Of a stretch of DNA of 59,301 nucleotides, positions 14,429 through 21,858 are shown piece by piece. The stretch is from positions 1 through 59,301 of the IMG/VR virus record IMGVR_UViG_3300028800_000104, one strand, 5' to 3'. Below the pieces are notes generated by a model. That model had not been told where the DNA came from. It saw only the letters and a program-made list of their open reading frames with translations, and searched no databases. Within the stretch, counting starts at the first letter, position 1. Each line of letters begins with the position of its first letter. A program made the position numbers and the translations under genes. Source of the stretch: a virus.

Positions 14429-15994
14429 ATGAACCCACGCCTAAAAATGCGTGAGCGGCGTTCTCTGCGTCAGTATCACCAGCACTTTGGTGAAACGATG
14501 CAGACCGCAATCGTCGCCATGCGCGTCATCAGTTTCATTCTGCCGGTCCTCGCCTTCCTGGGAGTGACCACTTTTGCTGCCACGCATGCACATGGCAGCG
14601 CGCAACACTACCTGGCTGCTGCTGCCGCCCCGGTCCTCGTCGCAAGCAGGGAATTGCGTGCGAAACGGGCCGCGATCATCGAACAGATGCAGGATCTGAC
14701 TAGCGATACTGGCAAATGGAATGCCAGATCTGAGGCAGGCAAATGCGAGGCGCAGGAAAAATGGACGGCGCTCGATGCAGAGCAGAAGTCTCTTGAATCG
14801 CAGATCAAGGCGATAGAAGCGACTGCGGCTCTCAGTGAGGAAATGCGTGCTCACAAAGTGCCGCCGGCCGATCAGCCAGTTGTCGATCTTCCCGGTGCCG
14901 AAGATCGCAGCCTGAACACACGCGAGGCGGCGATCAAGCGTTTCAATGACCGCTTGGCGAGCCCCGAATATCGCACAGCTTTTGTGGACTTTCTGCGCAA
15001 CGGCGAAAGTGGTTTGCGTAGCGAGTCGCGCAAGATGTTGCGCGATGCGTTCGAAGAGGCCCGTACCTACACTGGTTTGAACGTAGGGACCGGCTCGCAA
15101 GGCGGCTACGTTGTGCCCGTCGGGTTCCAGAAAGAACTCGAACAGAAGATGAAGGCCTATGGTCGTATGCGGAATAACTGCCGCGCGCTCACGACCTCGA
15201 CCGGCAATCTTCTCGACTGGCCGACGATGGACGACACCAACAACACGGGCGAGTTCGTGGCCGAAGCAGCGCCCGTTTCGCAGTTGAATCCGACGTTCGG
15301 ACAGGTGCAGTTCAGTGCCTATTTGGCTTCGTCCAAACAGGTATTGCTCAGTGTTCAACTGTTGCAGGATTCGGCATTCGATCTGGAAAGCGAACTGACG
15401 CAGGCCTTCGCACAGCGCCTTGGCCGCATCATGAATGCGAAATACACCAACGGTAACGGCACTGGCGTTCCGACGGGATTGATTTACTCAATCATCAACG
15501 ACACCACTCCGAATACCGTTAACGCCGTTGGATCCAACTCCAACGACGGCAATGGTGGCACGGCAGACAATTCGATTGGTTCGGACGATCTCGATGATCT
15601 CATCGCGGCTCTCGATCCGGCCTATCGAGACGATGCCAAGTTCATGATGCACTGGCAGACGATCGACTATCTCCGCAAGTTGAAAGATAAGTATGGTCGT
15701 CCCCTCTGGGTCGCCAGCCTTGCCGTCGGCGTGCCTGATCGCATTTACGGTTACCCGTATGACTGGAATGCGGACATGGACACGATCGGCTCGAAGGGCA
15801 GCGCCCATACGGTGCTGTTCGGCGATTTTTCCAAGTACATCATTCGCGACGTGGGCGGCACGGTAGTCGTCCGCTACAACGAACTGTACATGCCGAATCA
15901 CCAGGTCGGCTTCCAGGCGTTCCAGCGCACAGACGGTCAGCGCATTCAGCAGGCCGCCTTTGCACTGTTGGTCAATCACGCCAGCGGTAGCTAA
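14429..15994 (+). CDS. major capsid protein (HK97 fold) with N-terminal hydrophobic segment
   Basis: 521 aa. Residues about 75-135 are a charged coiled coil, the expected delta (scaffold) domain. The region from 'GTGSQGGYVVPVGFQKEL' on is the HK97-fold coat ('MMHWQTIDYLRKLKDKYGRP', 'PYDWNADMD'). Ahead of the delta domain lies an odd segment, VISFILPVLAFLGVTTFAAT (33-52), that looks like a signal peptide or membrane helix. The ATG at 14429 has a clear RBS (ACGGAG), so translation of this segment is likely. Cleavage by the prohead protease should remove it with the delta domain. Two terminator-like hairpins follow. Confidence 0.92.
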   Translation: MNPRLKMRERRSLRQYHQHFGETMQTAIVAMRVISFILPVLAFLGVTTFAATHAHGSAQHYLAAAAAPVLVASRELRAKRAAIIEQMQDLTSDTGKWNARSEAGKCEAQEKWTALDAEQKSLESQIKAIEATAALSEEMRAHKVPPADQPVVDLPGAEDRSLNTREAAIKRFNDRLASPEYRTAFVDFLRNGESGLRSESRKMLRDAFEEARTYTGLNVGTGSQGGYVVPVGFQKELEQKMKAYGRMRNNCRALTTSTGNLLDWPTMDDTNNTGEFVAEAAPVSQLNPTFGQVQFSAYLASSKQVLLSVQLLQDSAFDLESELTQAFAQRLGRIMNAKYTNGNGTGVPTGLIYSIINDTTPNTVNAVGSNSNDGNGGTADNSIGSDDLDDLIAALDPAYRDDAKFMMHWQTIDYLRKLKDKYGRPLWVASLAVGVPDRIYGYPYDWNADMDTIGSKGSAHTVLFGDFSKYIIRDVGGTVVVRYNELYMPNHQVGFQAFQRTDGQRIQQAAFALLVNHASGS

Positions 15995-15999
15995 ACCTT

Positions 16000-16026
16000 G
16001 AGGGCCGGGTGAAACTCCCGGCCTTC
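16000..16026 (+). terminator. hairpin after capsid gene
   Basis: GGCCGGG (16003-16009), loop TGAAACT, CCCGGCC (16017-16023), extended by further pairs to about ten. It is followed by TTCC rather than a T-run, so it is more likely an mRNA-stabilising or pausing hairpin than a full terminator. Confidence 0.6.
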
Positions 16027-16032
16027 CAGTTC

Positions 16033-16092
16033 CACGGCCCCGTTTCCGCGCCCCACCCCCTGTCACAAAAAGGGCCGTGAGTAAGTGGGGCG
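16033..16092 (+). promoter_or_regulatory. interleaved repeats: possible pseudoknot/antiterminator
   Basis: Two perfect 8-base inverted repeats interlock: CACGGCCC (16033-16040) with GGGCCGTG (16072-16079), and CGCCCCAC (16049-16056) with GTGGGGCG (16085-16092). The order a-b-a'-b' can form a pseudoknot. The b/b' pair uses bases of the terminator stem at 16087-16098, so the two structures exclude each other. Confidence 0.55.
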
Positions 16093-16129
16093 TCGCTGAC
16101 TTCGGACAGTGGCGCCCCTTTACTTTTTT
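16087..16129 (+). terminator. rho-independent terminator downstream of capsid
   Basis: Left arm GGGGCGTCGCTG (16087-16098), loop ACTTCGGA, right arm CAGTGGCGCCCC (16107-16118): twelve pairs, two of them G-U, followed by TTTACTTTTTT. The next gene starts 14 bases later. This would limit transcription into the connector genes after the highly expressed capsid gene. Confidence 0.8.
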
Positions 16130-16142
16130 CTCAGGAAATTTC

Positions 16143-17345
16143 ATGTCCTCCATCGTCGAAGTGTCGCAAGCACCCACCGAGCCAGTCGATCTCACTACTG
16201 CGCAGACGTTCCTGCGCGTGCAGCCGGGCACAGATGACACGCTGATCTCCACCATCATCATTCCCGGCGCGCGGCGCCAACTTGAGACGTCGCTCGGCAT
16301 GACGCTGGCGAATCGGAAGTTCATCCAGATGGAGCCCGCCTTTCCCTTGTTCCCTTACTATTCGTCGCCCTATGCGGCAATGTTTGGTTCGGATTTTCCG
16401 ATCTACTTCGGCGGTTATGGCCCGGCAGCGTCCTACCCCTACCCGGCTTCCGGCAGCCTTCGCAATCGGCGCAATCCGTTTGAAATTCATCTTCTCCGCG
16501 GCCCCGCGACCGCGATCGATCACATCGAATACATCGGCACGGATGGCAAATCTCACGGGCTGTTGCCCGGTTCCGATTTCGCAGTCGACCTCGCGTCCAT
16601 GCCGCCTCGCATCGCGCCGCTGCCTGGTCAACGGTGGCCCATCTCCGTGCAAGGCTTAAACTCGGTCAAAATTTATTTTTCCGCCGGCTATTTTCCGCCG
16701 AACACGGCAGACGTCAGCGAGTCGCTCGGCGCGGTGTGGTCGGCCTTCACGTCGGTCGCTCAGAACTCCTACTTCCTCGATCCTGCGGGAAATGTATGGA
16801 TCCAGCTCGCGACCAACGCGAAGACGGGAAAGACCGAACCCGGCTGGACCGGCAACCCTGGCACGACGTTTTCGGAAACCAATCCGGAGGGGGTTGTTAC
16901 TGCGACCTGGCAAAATCTTGGCCCGATTCTCGGCCCGTGGACATCAGGGCACGTTTACACCGCTCCGGCCGTCATCGTCGATCCAAACGGCTACCTGCAG
17001 CAACTGATCGTGTCCAGTCTTACCGCTGGCGGTTCGACGCCTACTTTCTCGCAAACTTTCGGAGCGATCTCGAACGACAACTCCGTCCCGGCCTGGCGCA
17101 ATATCGGACAGGATCAATCGCAGGGCGCAACCGATCCCGCCAATGAGACGACGTCCGTGCAACTGAACAATTCGATTCCGCCGAATCTCTATACGGCCCT
17201 GCTGCAAATGATCGTGCATTGGTATCAACAGCGCGCCGTCGTCGTCACATCTGCTGGCGCTGGCGGCACTCACGTGCCTTTGCCGCTGCACTTGCAGGAG
17301 ATCATCAACAGCGAGCGCGTTCTCGAATTTGGCTTAAACGAGTAA
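16143..17345 (+). CDS. head-tail connector protein with inserted beta repeat
   Basis: 400 aa from ATG 16143 (RBS CAGGAAA); the upstream in-frame ATG at 16077 lies inside the terminator. The first 60 residues ('EPVDLTTAQTFLRV', 'DTLISTIIIPGARRQLE') match gp6/phiE125-gp8-type connectors that seal the portal. The last 60 ('NLYTALLQMIVHWYQQRAVV') complete that family. Between them lie about 200 residues of Trp/Tyr/Gly-rich strands, including 'WTSGHVYTAPAVIVDPNGYL', which resembles repeats on phage surface proteins. An all-beta insertion in the connector is unusual. Confidence 0.78.
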   Translation: MSSIVEVSQAPTEPVDLTTAQTFLRVQPGTDDTLISTIIIPGARRQLETSLGMTLANRKFIQMEPAFPLFPYYSSPYAAMFGSDFPIYFGGYGPAASYPYPASGSLRNRRNPFEIHLLRGPATAIDHIEYIGTDGKSHGLLPGSDFAVDLASMPPRIAPLPGQRWPISVQGLNSVKIYFSAGYFPPNTADVSESLGAVWSAFTSVAQNSYFLDPAGNVWIQLATNAKTGKTEPGWTGNPGTTFSETNPEGVVTATWQNLGPILGPWTSGHVYTAPAVIVDPNGYLQQLIVSSLTAGGSTPTFSQTFGAISNDNSVPAWRNIGQDQSQGATDPANETTSVQLNNSIPPNLYTALLQMIVHWYQQRAVVVTSAGAGGTHVPLPLHLQEIINSERVLEFGLNE

Positions 17346-18167
17346 ATGGGAATCATCTACACAGATCCCGGCGAAATGAATCGCCAGGTGGATATCTGGG
17401 ACCAGCCGCTTGTGGGCGCCCCGGTTCTCGTGGCCGCCGGCATCTACGCCAAGATCGTCGGCGTGGCGTCCAATACACTCTCGCCGATCTCAACCCATCT
17501 CGGCCAAGAGAACGCGTGGCCGCGCCTCGATGGCGCCCGCGTCGCGATGGCGACGCACAACATTACCATTCGTTATCGCGCGGGCCTCAAGAGCCGAATG
17601 TTTCTGATCTATCACGATCCAGACAACGGCGATCGTCGTTTCGATATCGATCGCATCGTGGATCCGGATGAACAGAAAGTTGAACTGCTGATCCTTGCGA
17701 TCGAGCGCAATGATGGCACGGATGCCTTCGACGGTCTTCTCAATGCGACCGCCGACGTCCTCATTCGCGATACGTCGAGCGGCGATAAACGGGGCATGTC
17801 GAGCCCCGCATTTACGACGCTCACGAGCGGCATCGCCTGTCGCGTGGCAGAAGGTACCGCCATACCGCGCGGCAAGGAACTTCTGACGCGATCTAAACTG
17901 GCGATCGCCTATCGTCAGGTTTTCATGCGGCCATGGTTTCAGGATCAATCGCCGGATGGCTCCTATATCCCTTATGCCGTCGTCAGTGGCGTTACTTACA
18001 ACACCAAGCCACTCACCCATGATCATTGGCTGTTGATTCCTTCCGCTTCGACACTCAACTCCCGCAGCCAGGCGACACCCGGCGAAATGCTCGACATCTT
18101 CGATATTGATAATCCCGGCCTTGCCCATCACCACCTGGAAGTGTGGGCGCGGATTGTGCAGGTCTAG
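17346..18167 (+). CDS. head-tail adaptor/closure protein
   Basis: 273 aa, about twice the family's usual length. The N-terminal part ('DPGEMNRQVDIWDQP', 'ITIRYRAGLKSRMFLIYHD', 'RRFDIDRIVDPDEQKVEL') matches SPP1 gp16-like head-closure proteins, which plug the connector after packaging. The C-terminal half, from about residue 125, is a second beta-rich domain of unknown type ('TRSKLAIAYRQVFMRPW'). ATG starts directly after the connector stop. Confidence 0.75.
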   Translation: MGIIYTDPGEMNRQVDIWDQPLVGAPVLVAAGIYAKIVGVASNTLSPISTHLGQENAWPRLDGARVAMATHNITIRYRAGLKSRMFLIYHDPDNGDRRFDIDRIVDPDEQKVELLILAIERNDGTDAFDGLLNATADVLIRDTSSGDKRGMSSPAFTTLTSGIACRVAEGTAIPRGKELLTRSKLAIAYRQVFMRPWFQDQSPDGSYIPYAVVSGVTYNTKPLTHDHWLLIPSASTLNSRSQATPGEMLDIFDIDNPGLAHHHLEVWARIVQV

Positions 18168-18170
18168 CCA

Positions 18171-18569
18171 ATGCCAAGGCGACTCAAATCAGCGAACACA
18201 GTCAGCGCGACGGCGACGCTCGACCTGCACACTACCGAAGCCCTGTTCAAGTTCAAGGATGCGCTCTACGACTCGATGCAGGACGTGTTCTCGGAAATCC
18301 TTTTTGAGGCGGTCGAGCGATCGCCGGTTCTCGCCCACGCAACGAGCGAACGCGAAGTCGGCCAAAATCGCGAGTCGTTACGTGACTCGGTCAAGATGTC
18401 ACTTCGCGGCAAAGAAGAGGGCGTCCGCGCGCGCATTTTCACGACGTCTGGCTATGGCGGCTGGCTGGAGCTCGGGACAGTGAAAACACGTCCACAACCC
18501 TACATCTATCCCGCCTTTGAAGCGCACATCGGCGAACTGCCAGGCAAGATCAAGGAAATTCTCGGTTAA
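18171..18569 (+). CDS. HK97 gp10-like tail/neck protein
   Basis: 132 aa. 'VGQNRESLRDSVKMSL' and 'YGGWLELGTVKTRPQPYIYP' are the signature region of HK97 gp10-type proteins, placed at the head-tail junction. Size and position between head closure and tail completion are as expected. It begins 3 bases after the previous stop. Confidence 0.82.
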   Translation: MPRRLKSANTVSATATLDLHTTEALFKFKDALYDSMQDVFSEILFEAVERSPVLAHATSEREVGQNRESLRDSVKMSLRGKEEGVRARIFTTSGYGGWLELGTVKTRPQPYIYPAFEAHIGELPGKIKEILG

Positions 18570-18581
18570 GGAAAGAATGCG

Positions 18582-19508
18582 GTGATTGATGCCTGCGTTT
18601 TGGTCCGCGAATTTCTGCTCGGTCAGTCCCAAGTCACGACCCTGCTTGGCACAAATCCGAATGGATCCATCTATTGCGCCTCCGATTTGCCGGAAGGATT
18701 TGACCCCAAGAACGGCCCGGCCATCCAGATTTTCCGCGTGGGCGGCGCTGCGCACGGCGAAATTACGCGCCTGGTCGACGCGCGCCTGCAAGTTCGCGCC
18801 TGGGCAGATGTCGAGCAATACACGCTGGCAGCGACCATCTATGCCGCGATCAATGACGTGCTGCACGGCCTATGCGATTTCACGCTAACCGACGGGACCA
18901 TCGTTCGCGCGTTCGAAGCGAATGCGGGCGAGATGACCGATCCGGATACGGGTTGGGTTTCATCGCATGCGTTCTATTCGATTCTCGCGCGACCGAACGT
19001 CTCGGGCGAGGCGCCGGAAGGCCCACCGCAGTTTACGCAGGGCTCCGGTTTTCCGGAAACGATCGGCAATGACGGCGATGTCTATTACGACACGGCGAGC
19101 GGAAATCTTTACGAACAGGTGTCCGGTTCATGGGGTTCACCCGTCGGCACCATCACTGGTGGAGGCGGAGACGATATGACACCGAGTTTAATTTTTCATC
19201 GAGTTGCGCTGGCTTCAAACAATGCCGTCGCGTTCAAGAACGTCGCCGGTCTTGTGACTGGCTGGCAGATTTTCAACGATACCGAATATCCGGTTTACGT
19301 GAAGCTCTACAACAAGGCGACGACGCCCAACCCAGCAAGCGATACGCCGAAACAGGTGATCGGCATTCAGGCCGGCCAAAGTGCGGAGTTCGCCGGTTCT
19401 TTTACCTACGACACAGGAATCGGCATGGCGATCGTCAAAGGATCCGCCGACAACGACAACACGCCAGTGGCTCTCGGCGATTGCGTTGCAGATATTTTTT
19501 ATCAATGA
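18582..19508 (+). CDS. tail completion-like protein fused to a surface domain
   Basis: 308 aa, GTG start with RBS AAGGAAAG. Residues 1-130 ('LGQSQVTTLLGTNPNGSIYC', 'LVDARLQVRAWADVEQYTLA') look like a small tail-terminator/completion protein. A linker (about 150-190) with 'NDGDVYYDTASGNLYEQVSG' follows, a motif common in phage fibre linkers. The last 105 residues form a beta domain shared with the next genes (TEYPVYVKLYNKA). The protein may therefore display a decoration domain at the neck. Confidence 0.68.
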   Translation: MIDACVLVREFLLGQSQVTTLLGTNPNGSIYCASDLPEGFDPKNGPAIQIFRVGGAAHGEITRLVDARLQVRAWADVEQYTLAATIYAAINDVLHGLCDFTLTDGTIVRAFEANAGEMTDPDTGWVSSHAFYSILARPNVSGEAPEGPPQFTQGSGFPETIGNDGDVYYDTASGNLYEQVSGSWGSPVGTITGGGGDDMTPSLIFHRVALASNNAVAFKNVAGLVTGWQIFNDTEYPVYVKLYNKATTPNPASDTPKQVIGIQAGQSAEFAGSFTYDTGIGMAIVKGSADNDNTPVALGDCVADIFYQ

Positions 19509-19559
19509 TCTCGACCCAGGCACAAAACCACCGGTAGGAACCAAAGGACAAACCCAATC

Positions 19560-20507
19560 ATGAAACGCTCAGTCTTTCGCGGTCTCGCTCTGTTCTTCCT
19601 CTGCTGCACGATCGCTTTCGCGCAGCAACCCGTCAATAATGCTCAAGTCAATGGCGTTGCCACGACCACCGGTAACGGCGTTTCTGGCACCGGCGTTCAG
19701 CGCGTGACCATCGCATCCGATTCGACTGGTCAAGTTGCGCTCGCCACCGGCGGCAACGTGATCGGCTCTCTAACGGCCAATCAGTCCGTGAACGCCGCGC
19801 AGATTAACGGCGTAACCCCGCTGATGGGCAATGGCGTGACCGGTACCGGCTCGCTCCGCGTGACGATCGCGTCCGACAACACAGCGTTTGCCGTCAATGC
19901 GACACTCTCAGCTGAAACCACGAAGGTCATCGGCGCAGTCAGAAATCTTGGCAACGCTGGTGCTGTCCTAGATTTTGCCGGACAAAATGCGTCGGCGCCA
20001 GCTAACGCGTGGCTGATTGGCGGCGAGTTCAACACGTCGCCAACGACCATCAGCAGCGGCAGCGCGTCGCCGTTGCAACTCGACAACTCCGGCAAACTGC
20101 TGGTCAATTGCACCGGATGTTCGGCGGGCTCCACTGTTGGCCTCGTACCGCAGACGTCCGGCGGGTTGTCGATCGGCCACCTGGTCGCTGCTGCGTCGAA
20201 CAATGCAACCAACCTGAAGGGCTCGGCAGGACAGCTTTACGGCGCTTCGGTTTACAACAACACGACCTATCCGGTCTATCTCAAGTTCTGCAACAAGGCG
20301 ACGGCCTGCACATGTGGAACCAACTCCGGATCGGACACCATTCTTTACACGGTGGCAGCACAAGCTGGAACCGAACGGGAGATCCACACGGAAGAAGGCA
20401 TCGCCTTCGGCACTGGCATTTCTTACTGCGTAGTGAAGGGAATGGCGGATACGGACAACACTTCACTGGCGGCAAGCGATGCGCTGATCGATCTACTCTA
20501 CAAATGA
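19560..20507 (+). CDS. signal-peptide structural protein with surface domain
   Basis: 315 aa. It begins with a textbook Sec signal peptide: basic start, GLALFFLCCTIAFA core and AFAQQ cleavage site near residue 22. Two similar repeats follow ('AQVNGVATTTGNGVSGTG' and 'AQINGVTPLMGNGVTGTG'), each ending in RVTIASD. The C-terminal ~110 residues repeat the domain of the previous gene (TTYPVYLKFCNKA). A signal peptide on an apparent virion protein is strange: the product may be exported rather than assembled in the cytoplasm. RBS is weak. It is followed by an overlapping gene (ATGA). Confidence 0.7.
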   Translation: MKRSVFRGLALFFLCCTIAFAQQPVNNAQVNGVATTTGNGVSGTGVQRVTIASDSTGQVALATGGNVIGSLTANQSVNAAQINGVTPLMGNGVTGTGSLRVTIASDNTAFAVNATLSAETTKVIGAVRNLGNAGAVLDFAGQNASAPANAWLIGGEFNTSPTTISSGSASPLQLDNSGKLLVNCTGCSAGSTVGLVPQTSGGLSIGHLVAAASNNATNLKGSAGQLYGASVYNNTTYPVYLKFCNKATACTCGTNSGSDTILYTVAAQAGTEREIHTEEGIAFGTGISYCVVKGMADTDNTSLAASDALIDLLYK

Positions 20508-20860
20508 AATCAACTCTGCTTGTCCTAGCGCTCCTAGGTGCGGGCTTGGCGGTGGCACAACAGAAAGCCAAACCGGCGGTTGTGCCGCCCGCCCCTCCCG
20601 TCGTGGTCGAGGAAACCGTTTATCCGCTCCCGCTTGAACTGCGCGATAAATTCCGCGACCTGCAACACGAAAACGACGCCCTCGAAATCGACAATCAAAA
20701 GATGCTGGTAAAGATCGAGCAAAATAAAGCTCGGCAATCCGCGATCGTCGATCAAGAGACGGAGATCGCCTCGCAGTTTGGACGCGATAAAAATCTCGAC
20801 CTGGCGAAATACGAACTCGATCCAAGCCAGGTCGCACTGCGAAGAAAGAAGACGAAATGA
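20504..20860 (+). CDS. exported coiled-coil protein
   Basis: 118 aa from ATG 20504, overlapping the previous stop (ATGA). Signal peptide TLLVLALLGAGLAVAQQ at residues 3-19, then a Pro/Val-rich linker. A charged helical segment follows ('LRDKFRDLQHENDALEIDNQ') with heptad-like spacing, a likely coiled coil of about 60 residues. No lipobox. Probably periplasmic or envelope-bound. Coupled on both sides to genes that also carry signal peptides. Confidence 0.65.
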   Translation: MKSTLLVLALLGAGLAVAQQKAKPAVVPPAPPVVVEETVYPLPLELRDKFRDLQHENDALEIDNQKMLVKIEQNKARQSAIVDQETEIASQFGRDKNLDLAKYELDPSQVALRRKKTK

Positions 20861-21858
20861 AACGCCTCCTCTCCGCGTTCCTGATCTTGTTGCTGGCGTT
20901 GCCGCCGCTGGCTCTCGGGCAACAACCGGTGGCGGCCCAAGGCACCGGCTCGCTGAATACGGCTGACGCGGCCTGGACGTCTGGCACGTCGGGCAATACC
21001 GCCGTCACGCTCGTTTCAAATAGCTTCGCCTATAGCTCCGTCCTCGTCACGCTGGTACAAGGCACAACGCTTACAGGCGGCGTCGTCACCTTTGAATCGT
21101 CGATCGATAACTCGACATGGGTTGGCGTACAGGGCGTCAACGTCACCAGCACAACGATCATGGGCCCGACCTACACGCTCGCGGCCTCGACGAACGTCTC
21201 GTTTCTTTTCTCGGTCAATGCCCCCTATTTCCGCGTTCGGTTGTCCACCGTCATCACCGGCAGCGGCACCGTCACCGTCCAGCACGCGACGCAGAGTTTC
21301 CCTGCGGTTGGACTCCTGGCCGGCGTCGAAACGCTTGGAGCTGGTTCCAATGTCATTGGGCACGTCATCGGCGACAGCGGATCGACGACAGCCGTCACGC
21401 AAGCGACCGGTTCTAATCTGCACGCTGTGTTGGACGCGGGCTCTGCCGTCATCGGCAAAACAGGGATCGATCAAACGACGCCAGGCACTACGAATGCCAT
21501 CGAACTTATCCCAGACACGGCCTCAGCGGTTGCACTCAGCAATGCCACGAAGGCGACGCTTACGACGTCATCCAACGTCAAGAGCAGCGCCGGAAATGTC
21601 TATGGCGTATTCGCAATCAATGGGGCCGCCTCGACATGTTGGATCCAGTTCATCAACGCATCTGGCGCGGGTACCCTCGGCACGAACGTGATCTTTTCCA
21701 TTCCCCTGCCGGCATCGACGACGCAGCCAATTTGGGTCGGGCCCACGACGCTCGCCCTGGCCAATTTCTCGACGGGTATCGCCGTCGGCATCGCCACAAC
21801 CGCGACCGGCTCGTCCGGCTGCGGTACCGGCGGCAATCTAACCGTTTTCTACAAGTGA
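20857..21858 (+). CDS. signal-peptide beta-rich protein with surface domain
   Basis: 333 aa. The signal peptide LLSAFLILLLALPPLALGQQ covers residues 4-23. Then comes a Ser/Thr/Val-rich beta domain with 'VVTFESSIDNSTWVGVQGVN', a pattern common in phage surface proteins. The C-terminal ~110 residues again resemble the shared domain (SSAGNVYGVFAINGA, STGIAVGIAT). Start overlaps the previous stop (ATGA), and its own stop overlaps the GTG of the next gene. Confidence 0.68.
   Translation: MKRLLSAFLILLLALPPLALGQQPVAAQGTGSLNTADAAWTSGTSGNTAVTLVSNSFAYSSVLVTLVQGTTLTGGVVTFESSIDNSTWVGVQGVNVTSTTIMGPTYTLAASTNVSFLFSVNAPYFRVRLSTVITGSGTVTVQHATQSFPAVGLLAGVETLGAGSNVIGHVIGDSGSTTAVTQATGSNLHAVLDAGSAVIGKTGIDQTTPGTTNAIELIPDTASAVALSNATKATLTTSSNVKSSAGNVYGVFAINGAASTCWIQFINASGAGTLGTNVIFSIPLPASTTQPIWVGPTTLALANFSTGIAVGIATTATGSSGCGTGGNLTVFYK

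Noticed and set aside
14441-15358. Minus-strand 305-codon frame over the capsid gene
   Set aside because: Antisense shadow of a confident capsid gene, with no RBS and no recognisable domain.
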